A stretch of 64,000 bases of DNA from Chryseobacterium culicis. Its GTDB lineage: Bacteria; Bacteroidota; Bacteroidia; Flavobacteriales; Weeksellaceae. Below are positions 31,024 through 39,713 of this stretch, one piece after another. The notes under the pieces are model-generated. The model was not told the DNA's origin. It saw nothing but the letters and a program-made list of their open reading frames with translations, and did no database searches. Every line of letters starts with the position of its first letter. Position 1 is the stretch's first letter. Location of the stretch: contig NZ_PCPP01000002.1 of assembly GCF_002979755.1 (NCBI RefSeq), positions 699,146 through 763,145 on the forward strand, in the 5' to 3' direction. Position numbers and translations under genes: made by a program.

Positions 31024-32646
31024 TTAAGAATACATTTTTTCTCTTAATTCTTTTACCTTTTTATCAGCAAGGTATTCGTCATACGTCATTTCTCTGTCGA
31101 TGATTCCGGTAGGAGTCAGTTCAATGATTCTGTTACAGACTGTTGAAAGCATTTCGTGGTCATGAGATGCCAGTAAAAGATTTCCTTTGAAGTTGGATAA
31201 AGAGTTGTTCAAAGTGGTGATACTTTCAAGGTCTAAGTGGTTGGTTGGTTCATCCAGTAAAAGAACGTTAGCTTTCTGAAGCATCATTCTACTGAACATA
31301 CATCTCATTTTTTCACCTCCTGAAAGTACTTTACATGATTTTAAAGCCTCATCACCTGAGAAAAGCATTCTTCCCAAAAATCCTCTTACGAATTCTTCGT
31401 GACGCTCTTCGTCATTTTTTGTAAACTGTCTTAACCAGTCCACTAAACTTAGGTCTTCCTGGAAGAAGTTGGTGTTGTCCAAAGGCATGTGAGACTGATT
31501 GGTAGTAACTCCCCAAGCAACAGTTCCTTTGTCAGCCTGAACATTTCCAGCTAGAATCTCAAAAAATTCTGTAATGGCTAAAGAGTTTTTAGAAAGTACA
31601 GCTACTTTATCTCCTTTTTTAAGATTTAAATCAATATTAGAGAATAGTAATTCTCCGTCTTTTGTTTTCTCAAGACCTTTTACATCTAAAATCTGATCTC
31701 CGGCCTCTCTTTCCATTTCGAAAATAATGGCAGGATATCTTCTTGAAGATGGTTTGATATCGTCAATATTTAATTTGTCGATCATTTTCTTTCTTGCAGT
31801 AGCCTGTTTTGCCTTAGCAACGTTAGAACTGAATCTGGCGATGAAATCCTGAAGTTCTTTTTTCTTCTCTTCAGCTTTCTTGTTTGCCTGAGCTCTTTGT
31901 CTTGTTGCCAGCTGAGATGCCTGATACCAGAAAGAGTAGTTTCCTGTATAAAGGTTAAGCTTAGAATAATCAAGGTCACCAATGTGTGTACAAACCGTAT
32001 CTAAGAAGTGACGGTCGTGAGATACAACAATGACAGTATTTTCATAGTCTGCAAGGAAATCCTCCAGCCATGAGATGGTATCAATGTCAAGGTCATTGGT
32101 AGGCTCATCCAGAATCAATACATCAGGATTTCCGAAAAGTGCCTGAGCCAAAAGAACCTTTACTTTGTCTTTGTTCTCAAGTTCACCCATCAGCTGCCAG
32201 TGCATATCATCAGTGATTCCAACGTTAGAAAGCATCGTCTGAGCATCAGATTCTGCTGTCCATCCTCCCATTTCATCATAAACTACACCTAGTTCACCGG
32301 CTTTAATACCGTCTTCGTCAGAGAAATCTTCTTTTGCGTATAACGCATCCATTTCCTCTTTTATCTCAAATAATTTCTTATTACCTCTTAAGACCGCTTC
32401 AAGAACAGTAAACTGATCATAAGCAAAGTGATCCTGCTCCAAAACTGACATTCTTTTCCCTGGTTCCAGAGATACATGTCCTGTTGTAGGATCCTGCTTT
32501 CCTGTTAATATTTTCAGGAATGTAGACTTTCCCGCACCGTTTGCTCCGATGATTCCGTAGCAGTTTCCTTTGGTAAACATAATATTTACCTCGTCAAAAA
32601 GAATTCTTTTCCCGAATTGTAAAGATAAGTTAGATACTGTTAACAT
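31024..32646 (-). CDS. ABC-F family ATPase (YbiT-like)
   Basis: 540 residues with two ATP-binding cassettes and no membrane segments. Cassette 1 has the Walker A motif GIIGANGAGKSTFLK, Walker B DVLILDEPTNDLD and a signature region around LLAQALFGN. The linker (about 240-300) is charged and Lys-rich (RQRAQANKKAEEKKKELQDF). Cassette 2 has a degenerate Walker A (VAVLSKNSLA), signature LSGGEKMRCMFSRMM and LLLDEPTNHLD. ABC-F proteins act on the ribosome in translation, and the loss of a classical Walker A in the second cassette is typical of the YbiT branch. A resistance role cannot be read from sequence. Confidence 0.92.
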   Translation of the reverse strand: MLTVSNLSLQFGKRILFDEVNIMFTKGNCYGIIGANGAGKSTFLKILTGKQDPTTGHVSLEPGKRMSVLEQDHFAYDQFTVLEAVLRGNKKLFEIKEEMDALYAKEDFSDEDGIKAGELGVVYDEMGGWTAESDAQTMLSNVGITDDMHWQLMGELENKDKVKVLLAQALFGNPDVLILDEPTNDLDIDTISWLEDFLADYENTVIVVSHDRHFLDTVCTHIGDLDYSKLNLYTGNYSFWYQASQLATRQRAQANKKAEEKKKELQDFIARFSSNVAKAKQATARKKMIDKLNIDDIKPSSRRYPAIIFEMEREAGDQILDVKGLEKTKDGELLFSNIDLNLKKGDKVAVLSKNSLAITEFFEILAGNVQADKGTVAWGVTTNQSHMPLDNTNFFQEDLSLVDWLRQFTKNDEERHEEFVRGFLGRMLFSGDEALKSCKVLSGGEKMRCMFSRMMLQKANVLLLDEPTNHLDLESITTLNNSLSNFKGNLLLASHDHEMLSTVCNRIIELTPTGIIDREMTYDEYLADKKVKELREKMYS

Positions 32647-32666
32647 ATAGTTTTGTAAATTTGGCG

Positions 32667-32674
32667 CAAAAATA
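32667..32674 (-). promoter_or_regulatory. -7 box of the ABC-F gene
   Basis: TATTTTTG on the minus strand, 20 bases upstream of the ATG at 32646. Confidence 0.5.
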
Positions 32675-32764
32675 CGAAAAGAATTTGGGTATTTTGTAAT
32701 ATTATAATAGTCAAGTTTTTAAATGTATGGTATTTTTTATATATTTCATTAACGAAATTTTAAA

Positions 32765-33226
32765 ATGATGAAGATTGAGAAAACAGTTAACATATTAAAC
32801 AAAAGAGCCCGCTTTGAGTATGAAATTCTTGAAGAATACGAAGCAGGAATGGTTTTGACGGGTACAGAAATAAAATCTTTACGTTCATCCAAAGCATCTA
32901 TCACAGAATCGTTCTGTCAGTTTATTGATGGGGAGTTATATATCATCAACATGATGATTGATGAGTATAAATTAGGAACTTTTTACAATCATAAAACAAA
33001 AAGGGAACGGAAATTGCTCTTGCACAAAAAAGAATTGCAAAAACTTGAAAAAAAGTTAAAGGATGCTGGGAACACCATAGTACCTTTAAAATTATATATC
33101 ACTGAAAGAGGGAAAGCGAAGGTGCTGATAGCACTTGGTAGAGGGAAAAAGCTTTTCGATAAAAGGGAGGCGATAAAAGATAGAGAAAATAAACGGAACC
33201 TCGACAGAATATTAAAGAAAAGTTAA
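32765..33226 (+). CDS. smpB: SsrA-binding protein SmpB
   Basis: 153 residues; two ATG codons in a row (32765, 32768). It partners tmRNA in trans-translation, rescuing stalled ribosomes. Family phrases present: NKRARFEYEILEEYEAGMVL, TGTEIKSLRSSKASI, FYNHKTKRERKLLLHKKEL, LKLYITERGKAKVLIALGRG, KKLFDKREAIKDRENKR. The basic C-terminal tail that reads the decoding site is complete. No tmRNA gene is in the window. Confidence 0.97.
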   Translation: MMKIEKTVNILNKRARFEYEILEEYEAGMVLTGTEIKSLRSSKASITESFCQFIDGELYIINMMIDEYKLGTFYNHKTKRERKLLLHKKELQKLEKKLKDAGNTIVPLKLYITERGKAKVLIALGRGKKLFDKREAIKDRENKRNLDRILKKS

Positions 33227-33303
33227 AAATCATTTGAAAAACTTTGTATATAAAGAAAAATTATATTTATTTTGCATTATCAATTATTTAATCATTTAAT
33301 TCT

Positions 33304-34818
33304 ATGAAAAATCTAAAATTAGGAATTTCAGCATTGGCGCTTACTGTTGCCTCTACTGTTTTCGCACAGACTACCAACAATCCGTGGTTAATCGGAGTTG
33401 GTGCTCATGCTGAAAACCATGTAGCAGCAAGAGGTAACTTCAGTAATACGTTCTCTGCTAACAATTTGACAAAAAGTATGTTCAATGTGAACAACTTTTC
33501 TATTACACCTCCACTATCTAAGTTAACAGTTGCTAGAAACGTTGGTAAAGGTTTAGTAATTGACTGGCAAACTTCTGTTGGAAATGTTGAAAACAAAAGA
33601 TTCAACATGGGGAAAGAATTTTTCCTAATGACAGGTCTTGGTTTCCAGGCTCACGCTGCAGGTCTTTTATGGAACGAAGAATCTTGGTTTGATCCATATT
33701 TAAGAGTTGGTGCTAACTACTTAAGACATGACTATACAGCTCTTACTTTCCCTAGAACATCTGTTGATGCTAACGGTAACGCAATCGAAAATGTTTCAAA
33801 CGGTAAGGATGGTAATGAAAACGGTAAAGCTAACCACTTTACTGTAGCTACAGGTGCTGGTGCTAACTTCTGGGTAACTAAAAACTTCGGTCTTGGTGTT
33901 CAGGGAGATTACGTATCCACTCCAGGTGACAAATCTACAGTTGCTAACTTTTGGCAAGCTTCTGCTTCTATCTTATTCAGATTTGGAAACAGAGACAGAG
34001 ATAAGGATGGTATCCTAGATAAAGATGACCTTTGTCCAGATACTCCAGGTTTACCAGAATTCCAAGGATGTCCTGATACTGACGGTGACGGAGTTCCAGA
34101 TAAAGACGATCAATGTCCAGAAGTGGCAGGTCCAGTTGAAAACAACGGATGCCCTTGGCCAGATACTGACGGTGATGGTGTAATCGACAAAGATGACGCT
34201 TGTCCTACAGTAGCAGGTCCTGCTGAAAACAACGGTTGTCCTTGGCCAGATACAGACGGCGACGGTATCCTAGATAAAGATGATGCTTGTCCTACTGTTC
34301 CAGGTCTTCCTGAATACAACGGATGTCCAGCTCCTAAGAAGCCAACTGCTGTTGTAGCTACTGAAGCTCTTAAAGATATCTTATTTGATTTCAACAAAGC
34401 TACAATCAGACCTCAGTCTAACGATAAATTAGACAGTGCTGCTAAGATCATCAAAGATGCTCCAGCTGAAAACTTCGTAGTAGTAGGTATGACAGATGCT
34501 AAAGGTGCTGCTGCTTACAACTTGAAACTTTCTAAACAAAGAGCTGCTGCTGTAGTAGGTGCTTTAGAAGCTAGAGGTGTAAACCCTGCAACATTGAAAT
34601 CTATCGGTATCGGTTCTCAGGAAGCTACTGTTCCTGCAACTGCAAGTGATGCTGAAAGACAACAAGACAGAAAAGTTATCGTAAGAGCGATCTCAGGTGC
34701 TGAGTGGGATACTTACAAGAAAAATGACTTAACTGTAGCTAAACCAGCTAAAAAAGCTGTTAAGAAAGGTGCTAAAAAAGCTCCGGCTAAAAAAGCTCCA
34801 GCTAAAAAGAAAAAATAA
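33304..34818 (+). CDS. OmpA-family protein with TSP3 repeats and Lys/Ala-rich tail
   Basis: 504 residues. After the signal peptide (MKNLKLGISALALTVASTVFAQ) comes an eight-strand-type barrel (about 25-225), then four thrombospondin type-3 calcium-binding repeats (about 230-345, DxDxDGxxDxxDxCP) with a 29-residue period. An OmpA peptidoglycan-binding domain follows (about 356-465: LFDFNKATIRPQSN, then GMTDAKGAAAYNLKLSKQRA). The last 27 residues are Lys/Ala/Pro-rich, similar to a histone-H1 tail, which is unusual after this domain. It should anchor the outer membrane to the cell wall. Codon use suggests high expression. Confidence 0.92.
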   Translation: MKNLKLGISALALTVASTVFAQTTNNPWLIGVGAHAENHVAARGNFSNTFSANNLTKSMFNVNNFSITPPLSKLTVARNVGKGLVIDWQTSVGNVENKRFNMGKEFFLMTGLGFQAHAAGLLWNEESWFDPYLRVGANYLRHDYTALTFPRTSVDANGNAIENVSNGKDGNENGKANHFTVATGAGANFWVTKNFGLGVQGDYVSTPGDKSTVANFWQASASILFRFGNRDRDKDGILDKDDLCPDTPGLPEFQGCPDTDGDGVPDKDDQCPEVAGPVENNGCPWPDTDGDGVIDKDDACPTVAGPAENNGCPWPDTDGDGILDKDDACPTVPGLPEYNGCPAPKKPTAVVATEALKDILFDFNKATIRPQSNDKLDSAAKIIKDAPAENFVVVGMTDAKGAAAYNLKLSKQRAAAVVGALEARGVNPATLKSIGIGSQEATVPATASDAERQQDRKVIVRAISGAEWDTYKKNDLTVAKPAKKAVKKGAKKAPAKKAPAKKKK

Positions 34819-34838
34819 TTAATTTTTCTAAATAATGA

Positions 34839-34872
34839 ATACCTCCAATTTGATTGGAGGTATTTTTTTTTT
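34839..34872 (+). terminator. Strong terminator after the OmpA gene
   Basis: ATACCTCCAAT (34839-34849), loop TTG, ATTGGAGGTAT (34853-34863), then ten T. Confidence 0.93.
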
Positions 34873-34885
34873 GTTGACTTTTGAG

Positions 34886-34893
34886 TAATTTTG
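34886..34893 (+). promoter_or_regulatory. -7 box of the YebC-family gene
   Basis: TAATTTTG, 20 bases before the ATG at 34914 and only 13 bases beyond the T-run of the preceding terminator. Confidence 0.5.
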
Positions 34894-34913
34894 TTGGAAA
34901 TTTAAAAATTAAA

Positions 34914-35654
34914 ATGGGAAGAGCATTTGAATATAGAAAAGCGTCTAAAATGGCCAGATGGGATAAAATGGCCAAAACATTCTCTAAAATAGGAAAGGAT
35001 ATTGCATTGGCTGTAAAAGCGGGTGGAACAGATCCGGAATCTAATCCTGCGTTGAGAAGATGTATCCAGAATGCGAAAGGGGCAAACATGCCTAAGGATA
35101 ATGTAGAACGTGCAATTAAGAAAGCTAGCGGTGCTGATGCTGAGAACTATGAAGAAATTACATATGAAGGTTACGGACAAGGTGGTGTTGCTTTTTTTGT
35201 AGAATGTACTACAAACAATACAACAAGAACGGTTGCCAACGTAAGAGCTGTTTTCAACAAGTTTGATGGTAACCTTGGGAAAAATGGTGAATTAGCATTT
35301 ATCTTCGACAGAAAGGGGATTTTTACCATTGATTTGGCTCAGATCAAAATGGATTGGGATGATTTTGAAATGGAAATGATTGATGGCGGTGCTGAAGATG
35401 TAGAAAAAGATGAAGAGGAAGTAATGATTACAACTGCTTTTGAAGATTTCGGTTTGCTATCTCACAAGTTAGATGATCTGGGAATTGAAGCAAAAAGTGC
35501 AGAACTTCAAAGAATTCCAAACAATACAAAAGAAGTAAATGCAGAACAGTTCAAAGCTAATATGAAAATGCTTGAGCGTTTCGAAGAGGATGACGACGTA
35601 CAAAACGTTTACCACAACATGGAAATCACAGAAGAGCTGATGAACTCTTTATAA
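34914..35654 (+). CDS. yebC: YebC/PmpR-family protein
   Basis: 246 residues from the ATG at 34914. The opening MGRAFEYRKASKMARWDKMA is canonical, so an in-frame extension to 34881 is discarded because it overlaps the promoter. The family motif of N-domain helices (SKIGKDIALAVKAGGTDPES, NPALRRCIQNAKGANMPKDN), the YEGYGQGGVAFFVECTTNN strand and an acidic C-domain (EKDEEEVMITTAFEDF) are all present. YebC proteins were named as transcription regulators, and more recent work links them to translation of difficult peptide stretches. Single-gene unit. Confidence 0.95.
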   Translation: MGRAFEYRKASKMARWDKMAKTFSKIGKDIALAVKAGGTDPESNPALRRCIQNAKGANMPKDNVERAIKKASGADAENYEEITYEGYGQGGVAFFVECTTNNTTRTVANVRAVFNKFDGNLGKNGELAFIFDRKGIFTIDLAQIKMDWDDFEMEMIDGGAEDVEKDEEEVMITTAFEDFGLLSHKLDDLGIEAKSAELQRIPNNTKEVNAEQFKANMKMLERFEEDDDVQNVYHNMEITEELMNSL

Positions 35655-35711
35655 AAAATAATATAGCATTCATATACAGTTAATTTTCAATTAGTTTCTT
35701 TGTACAAAACT

Positions 35712-36536
35712 ATGAAAAGAAACGTTGAATTAGTTGTTATATCGGATGTTCATTTGGGAACTTATGGATGTAAGGCTAAAGAATTGTTGAGATATCTCAA
35801 TTCTATCCAGCCTAAAACTTTAGTTTTAAACGGTGATATTATTGATATCTGGCAGTTTAAAAAGTCTTACTTCCCTAAACCTCATTTGAAAGTAATCAGA
35901 AAGATTCTTTCATTGGCTACCAAGAACACAGATGTCTATTACATTACAGGCAATCACGATGAAATGTTCCGTAAGTTCACAGATTTTGAATTGGGAAAGC
36001 TGAAAGTCTGTAATAAGATCTGTCTGAATATTGATCAGAAAAAGACCTGGATATTTCATGGAGATGTTTTCGATGCATCCGTCCAGCATTCAAAATGGAT
36101 CGCCAAACTTGGCGGAAAAGGGTATGACCTTTTAATTGTTATCAATAATGTTGTAAATTGGTTCTTAGAAAAAATGGGTAAAGAGAAATACTCGTTTTCG
36201 AAAAAGATCAAAAACAATGTGAAAAAAGCTGTAAAATATATAGGTGATTTTGAACTGACCGCTTCTGAGCTGGCAATTGACAACCATTATGATTATGTTG
36301 TTTGTGGCCATATCCACCAGCCACAGATTCGTGAGGTTGTTAATAAAAAAGGATCCTGCACTTATCTGAATTCAGGTGACTGGATTGAAAATCTCTCCGC
36401 TTTAGAATACCATGATAAAGAATGGAAGATTTTTTATTATGATGAGCATAAACATTTACTGAAAGATGATGAAGTAGAAGACATTCCTGAAATGGATAAT
36501 TCTGCGCTTTTAAAAATTGTAACCAACTTTTCCTAA
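35712..36536 (+). CDS. LpxH-like UDP-diacylglucosamine diphosphatase family phosphoesterase
   Basis: 274 residues from ATG 35712; the TTG at 35700 is less likely. A calcineurin-fold enzyme with full metal ligands: VISDVHLG, LNGDIIDIW, TGNHDEMF, WIFHGDVFDAS, CGHIHQP. Bacteroidetes often carry this LpxH-type protein, which hydrolyses UDP-2,3-diacyl-GlcN in lipid A synthesis, but the subgroup also contains phosphoesterases of unclear substrate. The next gene, a glycosyltransferase-like protein, starts on the base after its stop codon, so the two are surely made together. This context supports an envelope-lipid role. Confidence 0.85.
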   Translation: MKRNVELVVISDVHLGTYGCKAKELLRYLNSIQPKTLVLNGDIIDIWQFKKSYFPKPHLKVIRKILSLATKNTDVYYITGNHDEMFRKFTDFELGKLKVCNKICLNIDQKKTWIFHGDVFDASVQHSKWIAKLGGKGYDLLIVINNVVNWFLEKMGKEKYSFSKKIKNNVKKAVKYIGDFELTASELAIDNHYDYVVCGHIHQPQIREVVNKKGSCTYLNSGDWIENLSALEYHDKEWKIFYYDEHKHLLKDDEVEDIPEMDNSALLKIVTNFS

Positions 36537-37508
36537 ATGAAGATTTTGTATGCATTCCAGGGTACTGGAAACGGACATGTTGCCAGAGCACAGGAAATTA
36601 TTCCTCTTCTCAAAAAATATGCATCTGTTGATACCCTGATCAGCGGACACCAGTCGCAATTAAAAGCTGATTTCGACATTAATTACCAATACAGGGGTAT
36701 TTCCCTTCTTTATAACAAAACAGGCGGTTTATCCTATCGAAAAACGTTCACGGAAAATAAATTCCTTGAAGCTGCCAAAACAATCAGAGAACTGGAACTC
36801 TCCCAATATGATTTAATAATTAATGATTATGAGCCTTTGACAGGCTGGGCTTCCAAGTTGAAAAAGCTCCCGATGATAGAGCTTAGTCATCAGGCTTCTA
36901 TGAGTTTTGCGGAAACACCCAAGCCAAAGAAAAAGGATTTTCTGGGTGAAATGATCTTAAAATACTACGTTCCCAGTGAAAGGAAAATCGGGTTTCATTT
37001 TGAAAACTATCATCCACAGATTAAAAAACCTGTAATCAGAAGAAAAATAAGAAATCTTAATCCTTATAAACAGGGATATTATCTTGTTTACCTTCCCAGT
37101 TTTGCAGATGAAAATATCATTAAGGTTTTAAGAAAAATTCCTGTGGAATGGAAAGTATTTTCAAAATACAGCAAAGTACAGGTAAAAGTAAAAAATGTAG
37201 AAGTATTTCCTATAGATGAAAGCCAGTATCTGAAATATTTCGAAGGATGTGAGGGAATATTATGTAACGCAGGTTTTGAAACTCCGGCAGAAGCACTGTT
37301 TATGGATAAAAAACTATTTGTGATTCCTATCCACAATCAATATGAACAGGAATGCAATGCATGCGCTCTGGACAAAATGGGAATTCCCAATTCCAAGGTT
37401 TTAAATCTTCAGGAAATTATGGAGTGGGTAGCTTCTGACCATCATCTAAAGGTGGATTATCCGGATGATATTGAAGATATCCTGCTCAATGAAGTTTTAA
37501 TTCTTTAA
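36537..37508 (+). CDS. Glycosyltransferase-like (UDP-sugar transferase fold) protein
   Basis: 323 residues. The N-terminus ILYAFQGTGNGHVARAQEI has the GxGH loop of the MurG/GT28-like fold, and the C-terminal half has the sugar-nucleotide region ILCNAGFETPAEALFMDKKL followed by VIPIHNQYEQECNA. These match the MJ1255/VC2487-type family found widely in Bacteroidetes. The donor and acceptor are not known. It begins directly after the LpxH-like gene (TAA then ATG), suggesting joint work on a glycolipid. Its last 12 bases overlap the convergent acetyltransferase gene. Confidence 0.85.
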   Translation: MKILYAFQGTGNGHVARAQEIIPLLKKYASVDTLISGHQSQLKADFDINYQYRGISLLYNKTGGLSYRKTFTENKFLEAAKTIRELELSQYDLIINDYEPLTGWASKLKKLPMIELSHQASMSFAETPKPKKKDFLGEMILKYYVPSERKIGFHFENYHPQIKKPVIRRKIRNLNPYKQGYYLVYLPSFADENIIKVLRKIPVEWKVFSKYSKVQVKVKNVEVFPIDESQYLKYFEGCEGILCNAGFETPAEALFMDKKLFVIPIHNQYEQECNACALDKMGIPNSKVLNLQEIMEWVASDHHLKVDYPDDIEDILLNEVLIL

Positions 37509-37787
37509 AAATATATCGTCTACATCACTCATTCTCATCATTACGGATCTTGCATAGGAACAGTGTGGATATACTTTCCAGTTGTTTTCTCTGGCAAATC
37601 TGATGGCTTCTTCTACTAAAAATTTTCCCATTCCTCTCCCTTCAAATTCCGGGTGTACCAGTACAAAAGAAATAATGAATTTATGGTCTTCAGGGAAAAT
37701 GGTATAGGTAAGCCTTCCAACTTCTTTTATTTCGTTGTTTAAAGTAAGAACTCCGCCGTTTCCGGATTTATTGTTTTCAAATTTCAT
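37497..37787 (-). CDS. GNAT acetyltransferase, NATD1/YidJ-type small form
   Basis: 96 residues, a compact one-domain GNAT. Acetyl-CoA loop: LVHPEFEGRGMGKFLVEEAI, with VYPHCSYARSVM after it, the usual wording of the yjdJ/NATD1 group (COG2388). Role unknown; probably acts on a small amine or protein. It overlaps the convergent glycosyltransferase end by 12 bases. A -7-like TATCTTTA (37813-37806 on the minus strand) lies 18 bases upstream. Confidence 0.9.
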   Translation of the reverse strand: MKFENNKSGNGGVLTLNNEIKEVGRLTYTIFPEDHKFIISFVLVHPEFEGRGMGKFLVEEAIRFARENNWKVYPHCSYARSVMMRMSDVDDIFLKN

Positions 37788-37837
37788 GATTCAGGACTTT
37801 AATGATAAAGATACAAAAATTGAACCGACCTTTGCAT

Positions 37838-37893
37838 AAGCAACAAGCAACAAGCAACAAGCAACAAGCAACAAGCAACAAGCAACAAGCAAT
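37838..37893. repeat. Perfect heptanucleotide tandem array (AAGCAAC)n
   Basis: Seven exact copies of AAGCAAC followed by one AAGCAAT, 56 bases, in the gap between the GNAT gene and the RDD gene. The sequence after it (CAATTCACTTGCAAAG...) continues as a looser pattern. Confidence 0.97.
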
Positions 37894-37951
37894 AGGGAAT
37901 GAATTCTAGATTAACAATTCACTTGCAAAGCAAAATTGACCATTGACTGCA

Positions 37952-38701
37952 CTAATTGTCTTTCCCCGTATAGTAGTTATAATCCTTAATAATAACATTA
38001 ATAAACTGTCTTTCCGTCATTTTAGTGGCATCTATTTCCAGTTTCAAAATGCTTTTGATTTTATCAGACAGTTTACTGATGATCTGGCGGTCATCAACTT
38101 TTAAGGCTTTTGTATAGTTATCTTTGATGATCCTCATATCATTATCACTCAAAGCAATTACCTGTGGGAATGAAGGAATATAATTTTCATGGATATTCTC
38201 TAGGATGGTATGGGAGATATTGATATTGTTTTTTAGAGAAATAACAGCTGTTCCGGAAGCAATGTCACCCAAACGCTGGTTGTTTTTAGAAACAATCATA
38301 GAAATAAGTCCTACCACTCCGGCAAATGAAACATCTACAATCCTGAAAACCCAGCGGATCATATAATCTGCGAAACTGGCCTGGTAACCGTCAATCTTTA
38401 CCACTTTGATTTTCATGAGTTTTTTACCAGGAGTCTGCCCTTCCATAAGGCTTTCCAGTACAAGCGGATAAATATAAATAGGGAAGGTAAGAATGAGATA
38501 TACCGCTCGTATGGACCAGTCATCAAGGCCATCTAACAAATATCCCAAATCGAAAATATTGAAGAATAAATACAGGATAATCACCACATAAGCAATCCTG
38601 ATCAGAAGATCAATAATGAAGGCAAGCATCCTTTCTCCTACGCCTGCAATATTAAAATTAATATTTACATTTTGTGAGGTATTTATCGCAATTTGAGACA
38701 T
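37952..38701 (-). CDS. RDD-family membrane protein
   Basis: 249 residues. RDD signature: Arg/Asp in the first helix (GERMLAFIIDLLIRIAYVVI), then LESLMEGQTPGKKLMKIKVV (GxTxGK motif) and FADYMIRWVFRIVD in the third segment. The last 90 residues are soluble. RDD proteins are polytopic membrane proteins, in some cases thought to move ions. Divergent, 28 bases from SpoIIM, and conserved beside the SpoIIM-DUF4129-MoxR-DUF58 cluster in this phylum. Confidence 0.92.
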   Translation of the reverse strand: MSQIAINTSQNVNINFNIAGVGERMLAFIIDLLIRIAYVVIILYLFFNIFDLGYLLDGLDDWSIRAVYLILTFPIYIYPLVLESLMEGQTPGKKLMKIKVVKIDGYQASFADYMIRWVFRIVDVSFAGVVGLISMIVSKNNQRLGDIASGTAVISLKNNINISHTILENIHENYIPSFPQVIALSDNDMRIIKDNYTKALKVDDRQIISKLSDKIKSILKLEIDATKMTERQFINVIIKDYNYYTGKDN

Positions 38702-38729
38702 ATTTTTTATTATTTTAGCCTTAACAATT

Positions 38730-39713
38730 ATGAGAGAAGTTTATTTCATTAAACAAAATAAAGAAAAATGGTTGGGAATAGAACAGGTTATTCAAGGGAA
38801 AATTAAAAAAAATCCTGATGACCTGTCTTCATTGTATATAAACCTGATCAATGATCTTTCTTTTGCCCAGACTTATTATCCTAAAAGCAATACTACAGTT
38901 TATCTGAATCATTTATCTGCCCAGATTTTCCAGAAGATCTATAAAACAAAAAGGGTAGAGGAGAACAGATTCATTTATTTTTTCAAAACTGAGGTCCCAT
39001 TGCTGATGTATCAGTACCGGAGATATCTGATGTATGCGTTTCTTTTTTTCATATTATTTACTTCAATCGGAGTACTTTCTGCTATTTATGATAAAGACTT
39101 TGTGAATATTATTTTAGGGGAAGGATATGTGAACGAAACCATTGAAAATATTAAAAATAATAATGCTGTAGGAGTTTATCAGAGTGGAAGCACCTGGGGA
39201 AGTACGATCGGGATTATTTTCAATAATATTCAGGTAGGAGCAAAATTATATATTTACGGAATTGCAGGAGGAGTGGGAACATTGTTTGCCCTGCTTTCCA
39301 ACAGTGTGATGCTAGGTGCTTTTCAATATTTTTTCTATGATTATGGAGCATTGAAAGACAGTGCCAGAGGAATATGGCTTCACGGAGTTTTTGAGATTTT
39401 TGCCATGGTGGTAGAAGCGATGTGCGGATTGATTCTGGGAGCCTCTATTTTATTTCCGAGAACGTTTTCAAGATTCAACTCTTTTAAAAAAGGATTTAAA
39501 GATTCATTTAAAATATTTTTAAGTACAGTTCCTTTCACTATTTGTGCGGGGATCATAGAAGGTTATGTCACAAGACATGCACTGAAAATGCCTTTGTTTC
39601 TGAACATAATCATTATTTTTGGTTCACTGGCAATAATAGGATTCTACTATTTTGTATATCCGTCTGTTGTCTATAAAAAAACTAATAAGCACATCAATGA
39701 TACAATTTTATAA
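38730..39713 (+). CDS. Stage II sporulation protein M (SpoIIM) family
   Basis: 327 residues. A soluble N-terminal region (1-95) ends in a string of five or six helices, with the family phrases ALLSNSVMLGAFQYFF, GIWLHGVFEIFAMVVEA and GLILGASILFP. SpoIIM-like proteins outside sporulating bacteria are membrane proteins of unknown function that co-occur with MoxR/DUF58. The last 17 bases overlap the next gene, which points to a single transcription unit. This organism is not a spore former, so the name is only structural. Confidence 0.92.
   Translation: MREVYFIKQNKEKWLGIEQVIQGKIKKNPDDLSSLYINLINDLSFAQTYYPKSNTTVYLNHLSAQIFQKIYKTKRVEENRFIYFFKTEVPLLMYQYRRYLMYAFLFFILFTSIGVLSAIYDKDFVNIILGEGYVNETIENIKNNNAVGVYQSGSTWGSTIGIIFNNIQVGAKLYIYGIAGGVGTLFALLSNSVMLGAFQYFFYDYGALKDSARGIWLHGVFEIFAMVVEAMCGLILGASILFPRTFSRFNSFKKGFKDSFKIFLSTVPFTICAGIIEGYVTRHALKMPLFLNIIIIFGSLAIIGFYYFVYPSVVYKKTNKHINDTIL

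Noticed and set aside
31024..32646. Antibiotic-resistance ABC-F determinant
   Set aside because: Degenerate second Walker A and housekeeping context fit the YbiT branch; no leader attenuator seen.
37838..37893. CRISPR array
   Set aside because: The unit is only 7 bases with no spacers; a simple tandem repeat.
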